NCBI RefSeq assembly: GCF_001192795.1
Contig: NZ_DF968179.1
Location: forward strand, 456,311-520,310
Direction of reading: 5' to 3'
DNA: 64,000 bases
DNA from: Flexilinea flocculi
GTDB taxonomy: Bacteria; Chloroflexota; Anaerolineae; Anaerolineales; Anaerolineaceae
The notes beneath the pieces are model-generated. The model was not told the DNA's origin. It was given only the letters and a program-made list of their open reading frames with translations, and did no database searches. Position numbers and translations under genes: made by a program. Below are positions 53,701 to 62,100 of this stretch, piece by piece; the first letter of the stretch is position 1; each line of letters begins with the position of its first letter.

Positions 53701-54284
53701 ATGAACGCGACTTCTTTTGTTACAAATTGGAGAGCTGTGACTACAGCGATCAAATACAAAGAAAAATGATCCCGCTTTTCAAAATATCTCAGGAGTCCAT
53801 ACAATGTCATCACCGCGAAGAGTTCAATAAAGCCTTCATTGCGGGTATACCTTCCATAAAAAAGGAGAAAAGGAGAAATTAAAAAAAGAACTCCACCAAT
53901 CAGAGCACCAATTCTTCCCAGGTACCGTTTGAATGCAAATATTACGAAAATAATCGCAGCAACACTGAATAAAGCTGCCGGAACTCTCGATGCGAAATCA
54001 TTGTCACCGAAGAGAAAATATGCAAGTGCCAGAACGTGAAATTGAAATGGACCATGGGTGACAGGATCATGCGCGTAACCCATACCTTTATAAAGGTTAT
54101 ATGCTGGTACAACGTGATTGACTTCATCGTGAGACATAACGCGGTTTCCAAGCAGTAAAAACCGGCTCAGGATTGCAAGGATGATGATGAGAGTAATGAT
54201 CAATTTTTCTCTGGAAAATCCGGGAAATGCTTTTATTACCGGACAATCCAGCCAATTCTGCTCAATTCTTTTTTGATTTTCCAT
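50796..54284 (-). CDS. Agl23/TIGR03663-type membrane glycosyltransferase fused to a six-bladed NHL propeller
   Basis: A 1162-residue fusion protein. Residues about 1-670 form a multi-pass membrane region of the TIGR03663 family (flippase activity-associated Agl23), with the acidic external loop NRVMSHDEVNHVVPAYNLYKG and GPFQFHVLALAYFLFGDND typical of GT39/PMT-like enzymes. A charged, Lys/Glu-rich linker lies near 440-490. The C-terminal part (about 880-1160) contains six NHL blades, for example FNQPWGIAVGPDGSVYVADT, YGPRSVAVDSNGRVFVSDT and MPTGISVDAEGSVWVVDTF. The propeller should lie outside the membrane and may bind a protein or glycan acceptor. TIGR03663 proteins occur in archaea and Chloroflexota; the fusion makes an exported glycosylation role likely. 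AAAGGG precedes the ATG. Confidence 0.9.
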   Translation of the reverse strand: MENQKRIEQNWLDCPVIKAFPGFSREKLIITLIIILAILSRFLLLGNRVMSHDEVNHVVPAYNLYKGMGYAHDPVTHGPFQFHVLALAYFLFGDNDFASRVPAALFSVAAIIFVIFAFKRYLGRIGALIGGVLFLISPFLLFYGRYTRNEGFIELFAVMTLYGLLRYFEKRDHFSLYLIAVVTALQFVTKEVAFIYTAQFLLFCGILLVVDLWKILQSEKKNRRKSLLLLFSTALLFIIGVMVFSLNNQSENPDRMIFTASIVLSVIGGLGFIAAIAQLLLKIGWLSLRELPAFNLIVFVGALILPQLTAFPVKLIGWDPLDYSAQGMLRTGIFLAILFVISLLIGYWWYRKLFLKAAALFYLIFVTFYTTFFSNGQGFFTGIIGSLGYWLSQQEVQRGGQPFYYYGMILIPLYEFLSVAGTIAAIYFASKYHKFFQKPCLVLSESFENDKKNPDDEKAVVEPEKFPNVKNETVTEPDSILQEEKASFESNFTVDLNEIKEPGLQPLWQDGKIPTLTLFLFWSLSALLAYSIAGEKMPWLTVHIAIPLALSAAWGIGYLLETIAWKKIISWYSLAALAGTITGIFALIGIDSSIRGAVKPFSGKELTQLKSTNQFILSAIVLITVMIFLVQICRKWFKKDTFKFYTLLLIGILAILQARTAYNASFINYDYANELLVYAHAGPGPKIALKQIEEIAARTGQGKTIKVAYDNDALYPYWWYFRDYSSKFYFGEDNPTRELRNYDVIIANTTKESRLKPIVQNGYYRFEYIRLWWPNQDYWNLTPARIANALLNPDMRSALFDIWLNRDYKKYAQVTGSYTLTKETWEPSARMVVYMKKDLLQKMWSLGNIDDLSQPQDDETEYISDEKFSEIDPFVTIGSQGVEQGQFTAPRGVAVSKSGRIYVLDSDNHRVQYFSKTGEFLGMWNAAERGGFNQPWGIAVGPDGSVYVADTWNHRMLKFDENGTFLTEWYANDPADITKSFYGPRSVAVDSNGRVFVSDTGNKRIMIYDQNGNFIDKFGTPGMGTGELDEPVGIALFEDKRLAVADTWNQRVQIFDVEGAHPTYQVVASFEVQAWYSQSLDNKPYIAYLPSGNILITDPEGYLVWEYTPQGELIRSWNGGGGNIDNTSMPTGISVDAEGSVWVVDTFANHVNQFVLPELKEK

Positions 54285-54397
54285 AAATATGCCCTTTGAT
54301 TGACATTTTATAAAATGTCCGAAGTATCAATAATCAAGTAAACAACTTTCTGTTTCTACCCTATTTTACTCGTTATATACTGCAACGCTGAAGAGTT

Positions 54398-54485
54398 CAG
54401 TAATTGGAAATATGAGGAGAGTTCTTTGTTATTGTGGTCTTCTTCCCGATTGTTTCAAATAACAAGTCAATATTTCGAATTTCTG
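54398..54485. repeat. Dispersed intergenic element with deleted hairpin
   Basis: Left end CAGTAATTGGAAATATG; half core CTTTGTTATTGTGGTC; right arm TTCCCGATTGTTTCAAATAAC; right end CAATATTTCGAATTTCTG. The right half of the stem is missing. Nothing else is visible in the spacer between the CAT-like and Agl23 genes. Confidence 0.8.
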
Positions 54486-54558
54486 TGAAGCGTTGTATAG
54501 CAATAATAATTCTTTCTGTTGTGGCAGCTTTTTTCAGGAAACAATAATAGTTGTACGG

Positions 54559-55182
54559 TTATGCTGCCAGTAAACTCTCCAATTTTATAAAAAACTGTGA
54601 AATATGAAAACCATCGATTAATGCGTGATGAGCCAATACGGATACTGGTATTAGCGTTTGGTTATTTTGTTGCATATATTTTCCCCAGGTAAATCTTGGA
54701 TTGCTGTCTGGCGGAAATGGAACAGCCTGCGTAATCGATGTATAGGATACCCAGGGAATGCAGGAAATAAAGAAAAGTGATTCAACGTCATCGTTCTCTT
54801 GAATATTCCCTTTGTCCTTTGCTCTTTCAATGCTTTCTCTCCCTTCGGTAAGAAAAACAGAGAACGGTTTGCTGCAGTCAAGCGTGCAGTACGCAAAGGA
54901 ATTGTCATTCTTGAGAATTACGTTGGAAGCTTTGCAATAGTCATATTCAACAATCCCGTCATTTTCAATTCTTCTGCGGAATTCGGGAATTGCATTGGCG
55001 GCATTTACAACGCGATATAGAAATGATAAGTAGAATGGATTCCCTGTTGCTTTCAAATTCTGTAAAAAATGGGTAATATCGAGATTAACAGTTAACCCGA
55101 CATATGGATAACCTATATTTTTAAAGTAAAGAAAATGCTCTTTTCTGTTGGTGTCTTGTATTGAAATTATTTTTTTATTCAT
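54559..55182 (-). CDS. Chloramphenicol-acetyltransferase-family protein
   Basis: A 207-residue member of the CAT fold. The active-site motif HHALIDGFHI lies near the C-terminus (the HHxxxDGxH signature with catalytic His), and the N-terminal portion has VNLDITHFLQNLKATGNPFY. The length is close to the 210-220 of classical CAT trimers. The open frame extends back to 55344 across the end of the upstream gene, but the ATG at 55182, behind AAAGAG, gives the family start. Chloramphenicol resistance is possible but unproven; many CAT-like proteins act on other acceptors. No mobile element surrounds it. Confidence 0.88.
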   Translation of the reverse strand: MNKKIISIQDTNRKEHFLYFKNIGYPYVGLTVNLDITHFLQNLKATGNPFYLSFLYRVVNAANAIPEFRRRIENDGIVEYDYCKASNVILKNDNSFAYCTLDCSKPFSVFLTEGRESIERAKDKGNIQENDDVESLFFISCIPWVSYTSITQAVPFPPDSNPRFTWGKYMQQNNQTLIPVSVLAHHALIDGFHISQFFIKLESLLAA

Positions 55183-55282
55183 ACGAACTCTTTCAATAAT
55201 TGAAATTTCGATCATGTATTCTGGCAATTCTAAATTTTGATAAGCATTGGAAAAAAAGTGTGAATATTTCGAACCGCTGAAT

Positions 55283-56764
55283 TTATCCCAGATTGGGATT
55301 GAAAAATTGATATACCACGCCGGATATCTGAGAAGCCATAACATTCACGGGGTCAAAAACCAACTGGTTCGCATCATAGAAGAACATCGTAAAAACATAG
55401 GTTGCATTCGGAGAATATACAATTCCTGCATCACTGATACAGTGGATCAATCCGTCACTTTCAAGAATCCAGCCATGTTTGTGAGCAATTTTGGTGGTTT
55501 CAGGGATACCTGCCTCCAATAATACGGCTGTTTTATTAGCCGAAAGCAAATCCAGCATGTATTTGCATTCAGATTGTTTGATTGCATCGCCGAAAACTGC
55601 CCGCAAAGCTCCGCCTCCATAATTTGCGCATTGATAGATGTCGTCCAAAATCTGTGAGATTTCCGCCGGAGTTGTCTGATTGTATGGATCTGGATTTGTG
55701 TTGACATCAGTTCTGGAATTCGCAGGAGTCTGGTACCGTTTTAACAATGGCGCTCCATTATAAAAATATCCTGCAAGAAATGTGTTTTTGTAACCAAGTT
55801 CATTCAGATTTTCTGTTAATGTCAGTGGCGCAAGGGCTCCGCCTACCGATTCAAGGAGATCATCCGCAGGAGCATTTTCAGAGATCTCAATCATTAATTC
55901 AAGGTCTTTTTGAATTTTATTGGGTAGAGGTTCTTCCCGATAATGGTAGGTGTAAGCCATAATCGGTATTTTTATCGTACTGGCAGCAGTAAATGCTATA
56001 TCACTTGGAACGGATTGTCCATTTGAATAAGCAAAACTGATTTCGTCTCTTTTTTCCAAATCCATAATATAAAACTCAGCAACGCCGTCAAATTTATTTT
56101 GAAGCAAAATCTGACGTATCATGTATGACAGATTTTGTGAAGACGCTCGAGATGGTAATGTCTTGTTATAGGGGAGACTGACACTGCGATTGGTCGGTGA
56201 GGTAAGCGCTTTCGTAATTAAGATTACGGATTGATCAATATCCAATTCTCTCCCTGGTTCTCCCTGCGTGAATCGCGATCCACCTTGTTCCGGTATCGGT
56301 TCGCGTGCCGGTATGTCATATCGGGGGACTATTTCATTTTGCAGGTATGCAGTCAACCTTTCCTGCGAAATATCAGCGGAAAGCGGTACCGGTGTAGGCT
56401 CAGGTAACGTATTCCAAAGAAAGTTCCAAAAACCAATCCAGAATTCCTGCTTGATTCGCTGTATATCGGCTGCCGCAAGCATCGTATCCAGATTCAGCGT
56501 AAAACCTATCGCTGAAGGTCTGACTTGTATCAATGAATTTCCATATACCAGTTCGATTGGGATACCATATGCCTGGACAAGTCGCTCACCGGCTTGCGTC
56601 GCATTTAATCCTCCGACAGGAACACCACCCATTGTAAGGCTGGAGGGAAAAGTGGAACGCATGCGGCTGTATAAAATCAGCTCTAAACCCAACAGTAAAA
56701 CGGTTGTAAAGATGAGAATTAAGGATAACCAGCGCAAAATGGCAACGGAATTTCTTTTTTTCAT
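55283..56764 (-). CDS. PG-binding domain plus class A beta-lactamase-fold serine hydrolase
   Basis: A 493-residue membrane-anchored extracytoplasmic protein. An N-terminal helix (about 8-31) is followed by a putative peptidoglycan-binding domain (PG_binding_4-like, about 50-205, beginning FPSSLTMGGVPVGGLNATQA) and a class A beta-lactamase-like domain (about 215-490) with Ser262-x-x-Lys265 in STIK, SEN at 295-297 and KHG near residue 435. This trio is the classical catalytic set of serine penicillin-interactive enzymes. It may be a cell-wall D,D-peptidase or a beta-lactamase; the anchored PG domain favours a cell-wall role. The ribosome site is weak. Confidence 0.9.
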   Translation of the reverse strand: MKKRNSVAILRWLSLILIFTTVLLLGLELILYSRMRSTFPSSLTMGGVPVGGLNATQAGERLVQAYGIPIELVYGNSLIQVRPSAIGFTLNLDTMLAAADIQRIKQEFWIGFWNFLWNTLPEPTPVPLSADISQERLTAYLQNEIVPRYDIPAREPIPEQGGSRFTQGEPGRELDIDQSVILITKALTSPTNRSVSLPYNKTLPSRASSQNLSYMIRQILLQNKFDGVAEFYIMDLEKRDEISFAYSNGQSVPSDIAFTAASTIKIPIMAYTYHYREEPLPNKIQKDLELMIEISENAPADDLLESVGGALAPLTLTENLNELGYKNTFLAGYFYNGAPLLKRYQTPANSRTDVNTNPDPYNQTTPAEISQILDDIYQCANYGGGALRAVFGDAIKQSECKYMLDLLSANKTAVLLEAGIPETTKIAHKHGWILESDGLIHCISDAGIVYSPNATYVFTMFFYDANQLVFDPVNVMASQISGVVYQFFNPNLG

Positions 56765-56939
56765 GAATTTTCTCTAAGATAACGCTTAGTTCTTTTATAA
56801 GCCGAATTTTTCAATGTGAGTAATTTTCGATTACTATATAAATGTATCATTTATCATTAAGCCGATAATACAGTTGTTCGATTGTTTAACCGGCTCTTTA
56901 ATTTTACCAGACAGCTTTTTCCGCTGATTACGTACGTAT

Positions 56940-57060
56940 CAGCAATTCGAAATATAGAAAAAATAAATTGTTGTTGCGGCTTTTTTACACTTTGCGTAAA
57001 AAAGCCGCAACAACATATTTTCTCTTTGTTCGAAAAGCTTGTCCATATTTCGAATTGCGG
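56940..57060. repeat. Dispersed intergenic element with a perfect 19-bp hairpin
   Basis: Left end CAGCAATTCGAAATATAG; core stem 56970-56988 (GTTGTTGCGGCTTTTTTAC) pairs without mismatch with 56996-57014, loop ACTTTGC; right end CCATATTTCGAATTGCGG. The rest of 56765-57140 carries only the terminator at 57083 and AT-rich sequence. Confidence 0.92.
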
Positions 57061-57082
57061 ATTTTCGGAAATTAGAAATAAA

Positions 57083-57120
57083 AAAAACAATCCTAAGAGA
57101 TACATTTCAGGATTGTTTTT
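57083..57120 (-). terminator. Terminator of the SDR gene
   Basis: AAAAACAATCCT (57083-57094) pairs with AGGATTGTTTTT (57109-57120), 12 bp, 14-nt loop; T run on the minus strand follows. Confidence 0.88.
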
Positions 57121-57140
57121 CGGTAAGCGAAAAAATAAAG

Positions 57141-57917
57141 TTAGACGATCGATAAACCGCCGTCTACAAGTAAATATTGTCCTGAGACATATCCGGCTCC
57201 TTCGGAGGCAAAGAAAAGAATTGGGGCGTTCAATTCTCCTTTTGCTCCTGGCCGCGAAGCCGGGCAAAGTGCGTTGTACATATGTAGAAAGTCTGTCGCT
57301 TTAAAAAGTGTGTTTTCGGTCATTTCAGTTTCAAATAATCCCGGGCAAATGGCATTGGTTGTAATTCCGTACTGCGTATAAGAAGCGGCCATGCCTTTTG
57401 TCAGTCCGATGACTCCGGCTTTAGTCATATTGTAAGCATGTCTCCATAATGCAGCCGGTTTATCGGCAATAATGGCATTCACGGAAGCAATATTGATAAT
57501 GCGTCCATATTTCCGTTCACGCATTCCAGGAATAATATATTTACACGTATGAATGATTCCCTTCAAATTGACATCGATTGCTCTATCCCAATCCGCATCA
57601 TTCATCGATTCAACAGATCCTCCGAATGCCACACCGGCATTGTTCAGTAAAATATCTATTTTGGAATAATGATTTAGTACGACATCGACAGCAGCCTGGG
57701 TATTCTTTTCATCTGCGACATCACATGCTACTGCAAATGCCCTGCCGCCATCTTTTTGATTGATTTCTTCGACAAGCGAGTCCAATTTTTCTTTCCTGCG
57801 GGCAAGAAGTGCAACATCTGCTCCATGTTCAGCGAATCCTCTTGCAGCATCAGCTCCCAACCCGCTGGAAGCTCCGGTGATTACAGCAACCTTGCCTGAA
57901 AAGTTAAATAGATTCAT
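57141..57917 (-). CDS. Short-chain dehydrogenase/reductase
   Basis: A 258-residue NAD(P)-dependent classical SDR. The nucleotide site TGASSGLG lies at 15-22, the structural NNAG near 94-97, the catalytic Ser in INIASVNAI and the Tyr-x-x-x-Lys in AYNMTKAG; the C-terminus has the usual SGQYLLVDGGLSIV. Closest in style to 3-oxoacyl-ACP reductase or gluconate 5-dehydrogenase types, but the substrate cannot be assigned. AAAGG precedes the ATG by six bases. It is monocistronic, with a terminator right after the stop. Confidence 0.92.
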   Translation of the reverse strand: MNLFNFSGKVAVITGASSGLGADAARGFAEHGADVALLARRKEKLDSLVEEINQKDGGRAFAVACDVADEKNTQAAVDVVLNHYSKIDILLNNAGVAFGGSVESMNDADWDRAIDVNLKGIIHTCKYIIPGMRERKYGRIINIASVNAIIADKPAALWRHAYNMTKAGVIGLTKGMAASYTQYGITTNAICPGLFETEMTENTLFKATDFLHMYNALCPASRPGAKGELNAPILFFASEGAGYVSGQYLLVDGGLSIV

Positions 57918-58110
57918 GGTGGGCCTTTCTTTTTTATCATATTGTGAAATTTGTAACTATATTGATAATTATAGTCGGTTTTTTTGTCACGGATATTAAG
58001 TGGTGACATCTATCAATTTAAGTAAAAGGCGTATCCGAGTCTGTTTATTAGGAGAAGCATGTGTGTAGTACTATATTGATTCCTTATTGAAATACCTGTA
58101 TCGCTGATAA

Positions 58111-58145
58111 ACAACAATTATTCCTTTCCATATTTGGAATTGCTG
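58111..58145. repeat. Right-half remnant of the dispersed intergenic element
   Basis: ACAACAATTATTCC followed by CCATATTTGGAATTGCTG. The left half is gone. The remainder of the 388-bp spacer 57918-58305 holds no other feature I can define, apart from a GCCGAGGCAGC stretch (about 58201-58211). Confidence 0.6.
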
Positions 58146-58305
58146 AAATTTGAAAACCTTAGTTGCGGCTTTTTATTCATCATGTTAAACTAAAAAGTTG
58201 CCGAGGCAGCATCTTTCTGCAATTTGAGGAACTTAACGCAGAGAAACAAGAGTATTTTTTGCTGAAAAATGTTGTTTCGAAATTTATGAAAGGGAGTTGC
58301 AATTA

Positions 58306-58470
58306 ATGGAAACGATTGTCCCGACAGAAATCCATCTGCCGGTTTCAAATCCGGCAGCTGTCAACAGTCTTGAACTTGGATTGGTTATTTTATTTTCGAT
58401 TCTGGTGACAATTTTGATCTTTTTTGTCGTGAAGATCATCATCGATTTTCGGCGATTTCGTTATCATTAA
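58306..58470 (+). CDS. 54-residue single-span membrane miniprotein
   Basis: A 54-residue peptide: a polar N-terminus (METIVPTEIHLPVSN), one long hydrophobic helix (LGLVILFSILVTILIFFVV) and a basic C-terminal tail (KIIIDFRRFRYH) that should remain in the cytoplasm. A ribosome site AAGGGAG lies seven bases before the ATG. It ends 8 bp before the pth start. pth itself has no ribosome site, so coupling through this gene is likely, and the peptide is probably real. I know no family for it. Confidence 0.65.
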   Translation: METIVPTEIHLPVSNPAAVNSLELGLVILFSILVTILIFFVVKIIIDFRRFRYH

Positions 58471-58478
58471 TTTTTTTT

Positions 58479-59117
58479 ATGGAAAAATTTTTTAATTCAC
58501 TGCGAAAAAAAACGATAATACAGGATGAATCTATTTCTGGTGTTCCCTTTTTAATTGTGGGATTGGGAAATCCCGGAAGAGAATATCGGGAATCAAGGCA
58601 CAATTTCGGCTTTATGGTTGTTGATCGAATTGTCGGACAGCTTAATTCTGAGTTCGCAAAAGTTCAATTAAAATCACTGATTTCGCAGGTATCTTATCAG
58701 GGGGAACGAATTGTCTTTGCGAAACCTCAGACGTTCATGAATCTTTCCGGACAAGCTGTTATTCCATTGATGAACTATTATAAAATTCCGCAGTCAAAAC
58801 TCCTGGTGATTCACGATGACCTTGATCTTCCTTTTTCTACACTGCGGATGCGCCCATTCGGTGGAAACGGCGGTCAAAAAGGATTAGGTTCCATCATCGA
58901 ACAACTGGGAAACCAGGACTTTGCTCGACTCCGCTGCGGAATCGGGCATCCTCAAGGGCAGATGGATGTAAAAGATTATGTGTTAAGCAAGTTTTCGAAA
59001 GAAGAACTTGAGTTTCTTCCGTCGGTGATTGATCGGGCAGCCGAAGCAGCATTGACATTTGTTACCGATGGACTCCAGGCAGCGATGACTCGGTTTAATG
59101 GTGTTGTGGAAGGGTAA
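58479..59117 (+). CDS. pth: Peptidyl-tRNA hydrolase
   Basis: A 212-residue enzyme that releases peptides from peptidyl-tRNA after premature termination. Conserved residues include Asn31 in LIVGLGNPGREY, His41 in SRHNFGFMVVD, the second Asn in TFMNLSGQAV, and Asp in VIHDDLDLPF; the C-terminal helix continues normally. It carries about 20 extra N-terminal residues (MEKFFNSLRKKTIIQDESIS) compared with E. coli Pth. The ATG at 58479 has only a T run upstream. It lies between the miniprotein and mfd, a common pth-mfd order. Confidence 0.95.
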   Translation: MEKFFNSLRKKTIIQDESISGVPFLIVGLGNPGREYRESRHNFGFMVVDRIVGQLNSEFAKVQLKSLISQVSYQGERIVFAKPQTFMNLSGQAVIPLMNYYKIPQSKLLVIHDDLDLPFSTLRMRPFGGNGGQKGLGSIIEQLGNQDFARLRCGIGHPQGQMDVKDYVLSKFSKEELEFLPSVIDRAAEAALTFVTDGLQAAMTRFNGVVEG

Positions 59118-59123
59118 CCATTT

Positions 59124-62100
59124 GTGATTCAACAAATTATTAGAACATCCGCCTGGAAAGAATTTATCAATCAAATTGATTTAAAAGCCTCGTTATCTTT
59201 AGGCCTAATTCGATCTGCACGATATCCGGTTGTCTCAGCGTTATTGCAGGATTGCCGCAGACCGGTACTATTGATAACTGACAAGACAATTCATGGATTA
59301 TTGACCAATGATGAATTGGGCTATTGGAATCCTGATTGCAGCCGGCTTTTTTTCCCTGCATCGGATCCCCTTTTTTATGAACAGGCTTCTTGGAGCAGCG
59401 CAGTCAGAAGGGAAAGAATACAGGTTCTGACACAGCTTGTTCGATATTCTCTTCCGACGAGTGATCAGTCTGACTATTATCCGGTGATGATTACTCCAAT
59501 CAGAGCGTTAATGACTAAGACGCTTGAAAAAAGAGTTTTTATTAAAGCTTCGCGAACTCTCCGCTGCGGACAAGAAATCACACCCGAAGTATTAGTTCGG
59601 TCATGGGTTGAAACTGGATACGAGTCCGTTGAAATCGTTTTGGACACTGGCCAATTTTCCAAAAGAGGCGGTTTGTTGGATATTTGGCCCCCATCGGAGC
59701 AATACCCCATCCGGATTGATTTTTTTGGAGATGAAATTGAGACAATTCAGTGTTTCGATCCTTCGACACAGCGTAATATCCAAAAAATCAGTAAAGTATT
59801 GATTACTCCTGCCAGAGAAATCTTAGTGGATCCAAGTTCCGAACAAATTCCGACATTTACGAGTTATCCTGAATTCTTCATACCGAAAGTATATAAACAC
59901 CCGGCTTGTCTGATGGATTTTCTGCCAGAAAATACGTTGATCATTATGGATGATTGGGACATGATTCGGATGAACGCTGAGGAAATCGAAGAACAAGCCG
60001 AGAATCTGCGAAAACAAAGCATCCGTGAGGGAACGCTTCAGGAAGATTTTCCGATTCCATATATCAGCATCTCAGAAATTTCGGATTATTTGGAGTCTTT
60101 CCAGCGCATCAATCTCGGCCGTCCGGAGACCGGAAACATGCTGGAAATTCCGAAGCTTGCATCTCGATTTGAACCTGTTGATCGATTTGGCGGAGAGATC
60201 CAGACGTTTATTGATACCCTTTTCCAAAAATTTTCCAATCATGAAATGGTAACGGTTGCCAGTCGACAGGCTCAGCGTCTACAAGAATTATGGAAGAAAA
60301 TCGAAACCGACTCCTCAGATCCATTTACACCTCGAATTGAATCCGCATCAATCAGTGAGGGATTTAAATTTTTGGGGGATGATAAGAAATATTCGTATTT
60401 CTTTACGGACAGTGAAATTTTTGGATGGGAACGTCCTTTACCGCGAAAAAGCCAAAAACAGGTCGTGGAAACTCCTGAAAAGTATTTCTCGGATTTTGTG
60501 CCAGGGGAATTTGTTGTGCATGTCGATTACGGAATCGGGCAATATACCGGATTGGTAAGCCGCACAATTGATGGTGTGGTAAAAGAATTTCTTTGCATCC
60601 AATACGATCGGGGTGATCAGCTTTTTGTACCGGTTCATCAGGCAGACCGCCTCACGAACTACATCGGACCGGATAGCAGGAAACCGGATCTGACGCGGTT
60701 AGGTACTCAGGACTGGCTGACCGTAAAACAGCATGTTCAAGAAAATGTCCTCAAAGTCGCTGAAGAATTATTGGATCTGTACACGAAGCGCCAGATTGCA
60801 CAGGGATTCGCTTTTTCACCGGACTCTGCATGGCAGCAGGATATGGAAGGATCATTCCCGTATGTTGAAACGGAAGATCAAAAATTAGCAATTCGTCAGG
60901 TTAAGGAAGATATGGAAAAACCCAGACCGATGGACCGATTAATTTGCGGTGATGTCGGTTACGGAAAAACTGAAGTGGCACTTCGAGCTGCATTTAAAGC
61001 GGGGTGTGACAGCAAACAAGTCGCTGTTCTGGTTCCAACGACCGTTTTAGCACAACAGCATTATGAAACTTTTAAGAAACGTTTTGCCGCTTATCCAATC
61101 AATGTGGAAATGCTTTCCCGATTTCGTACATCCAAAGAGCAAGATCAGATTCTGAAACGTCTATCGGATGGCGAAATCGATGTGATTATTGGAACCCATC
61201 GTCTGGTCTCTGCGGATGTCAAGTTTAAGGACCTTGGTCTGGTTATCATCGATGAAGAACAGCGTTTTGGCGTGGCACAAAAAGAATACTTGAAGAAATT
61301 GCGGACAGAAGTGGACGTCTTGACCATGACAGCAACACCTATTCCGCGTACTCTATATATGGCATTAACCGGCGTCCGTGATATTTCGAATATTAATACG
61401 CCCCCGGATGAACGAATTCCGATTATCACCTATGTCGGATCATATTCTGATCAATTGGTGAGACAGGCTGTTCTGCGGGAGTTAGAACGGGATGGACAGA
61501 TCTTTTTTGTGCATAACCGTGTACAGACGATTTATGCAATTGAAAACCATCTAAAAAAACTGCTTCCGGAGGTTCGAATCGGAGTCTGTCATGGACAGTT
61601 ACCAGAGAAGCAGCTTTCTGCGGTTATGGATCAGTTTTTGGAACATAAAATTGACCTGCTGCTTTGCACATCGATTATTGAATCAGGGTTGGACATTCCA
61701 AATGCCAATACTCTGATTATTGACCGGGCGGATACACTGGGATTATCTCAACTTTATCAAATTCGGGGAAGAGTTGGCAGGAGCTCACAAAGGGCGTATG
61801 CTTATTTTTTCCGCCAGCGAAACCATCAACCTACTGATGAAGGATTGGAACGCTTGGAGGTAATTGCTGAAAACACACAACTCGGTGCAGGATATTCAAT
61901 CGCGATGCGCGATCTTGAAATGAGAGGTGCGGGTGAAATTCTAGGTAATCGACAACACGGATCCATTGCATCGGTTGGATTCCACTTATATACGCGATTA
62001 TTAGCGCAGGCTGTACGAAAATCACGTTCTGCGAGAGGAATGAATATAACGGATGAAGAGATCGGGATTACGAAGGAAATGGCTTATATTTTTAACCCGA

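Noticed and set aside
54559-55182. CAT-like gene as part of a resistance transposon
   Set aside because: No transposase, integrase or terminal repeats other than the general intergenic element are nearby.
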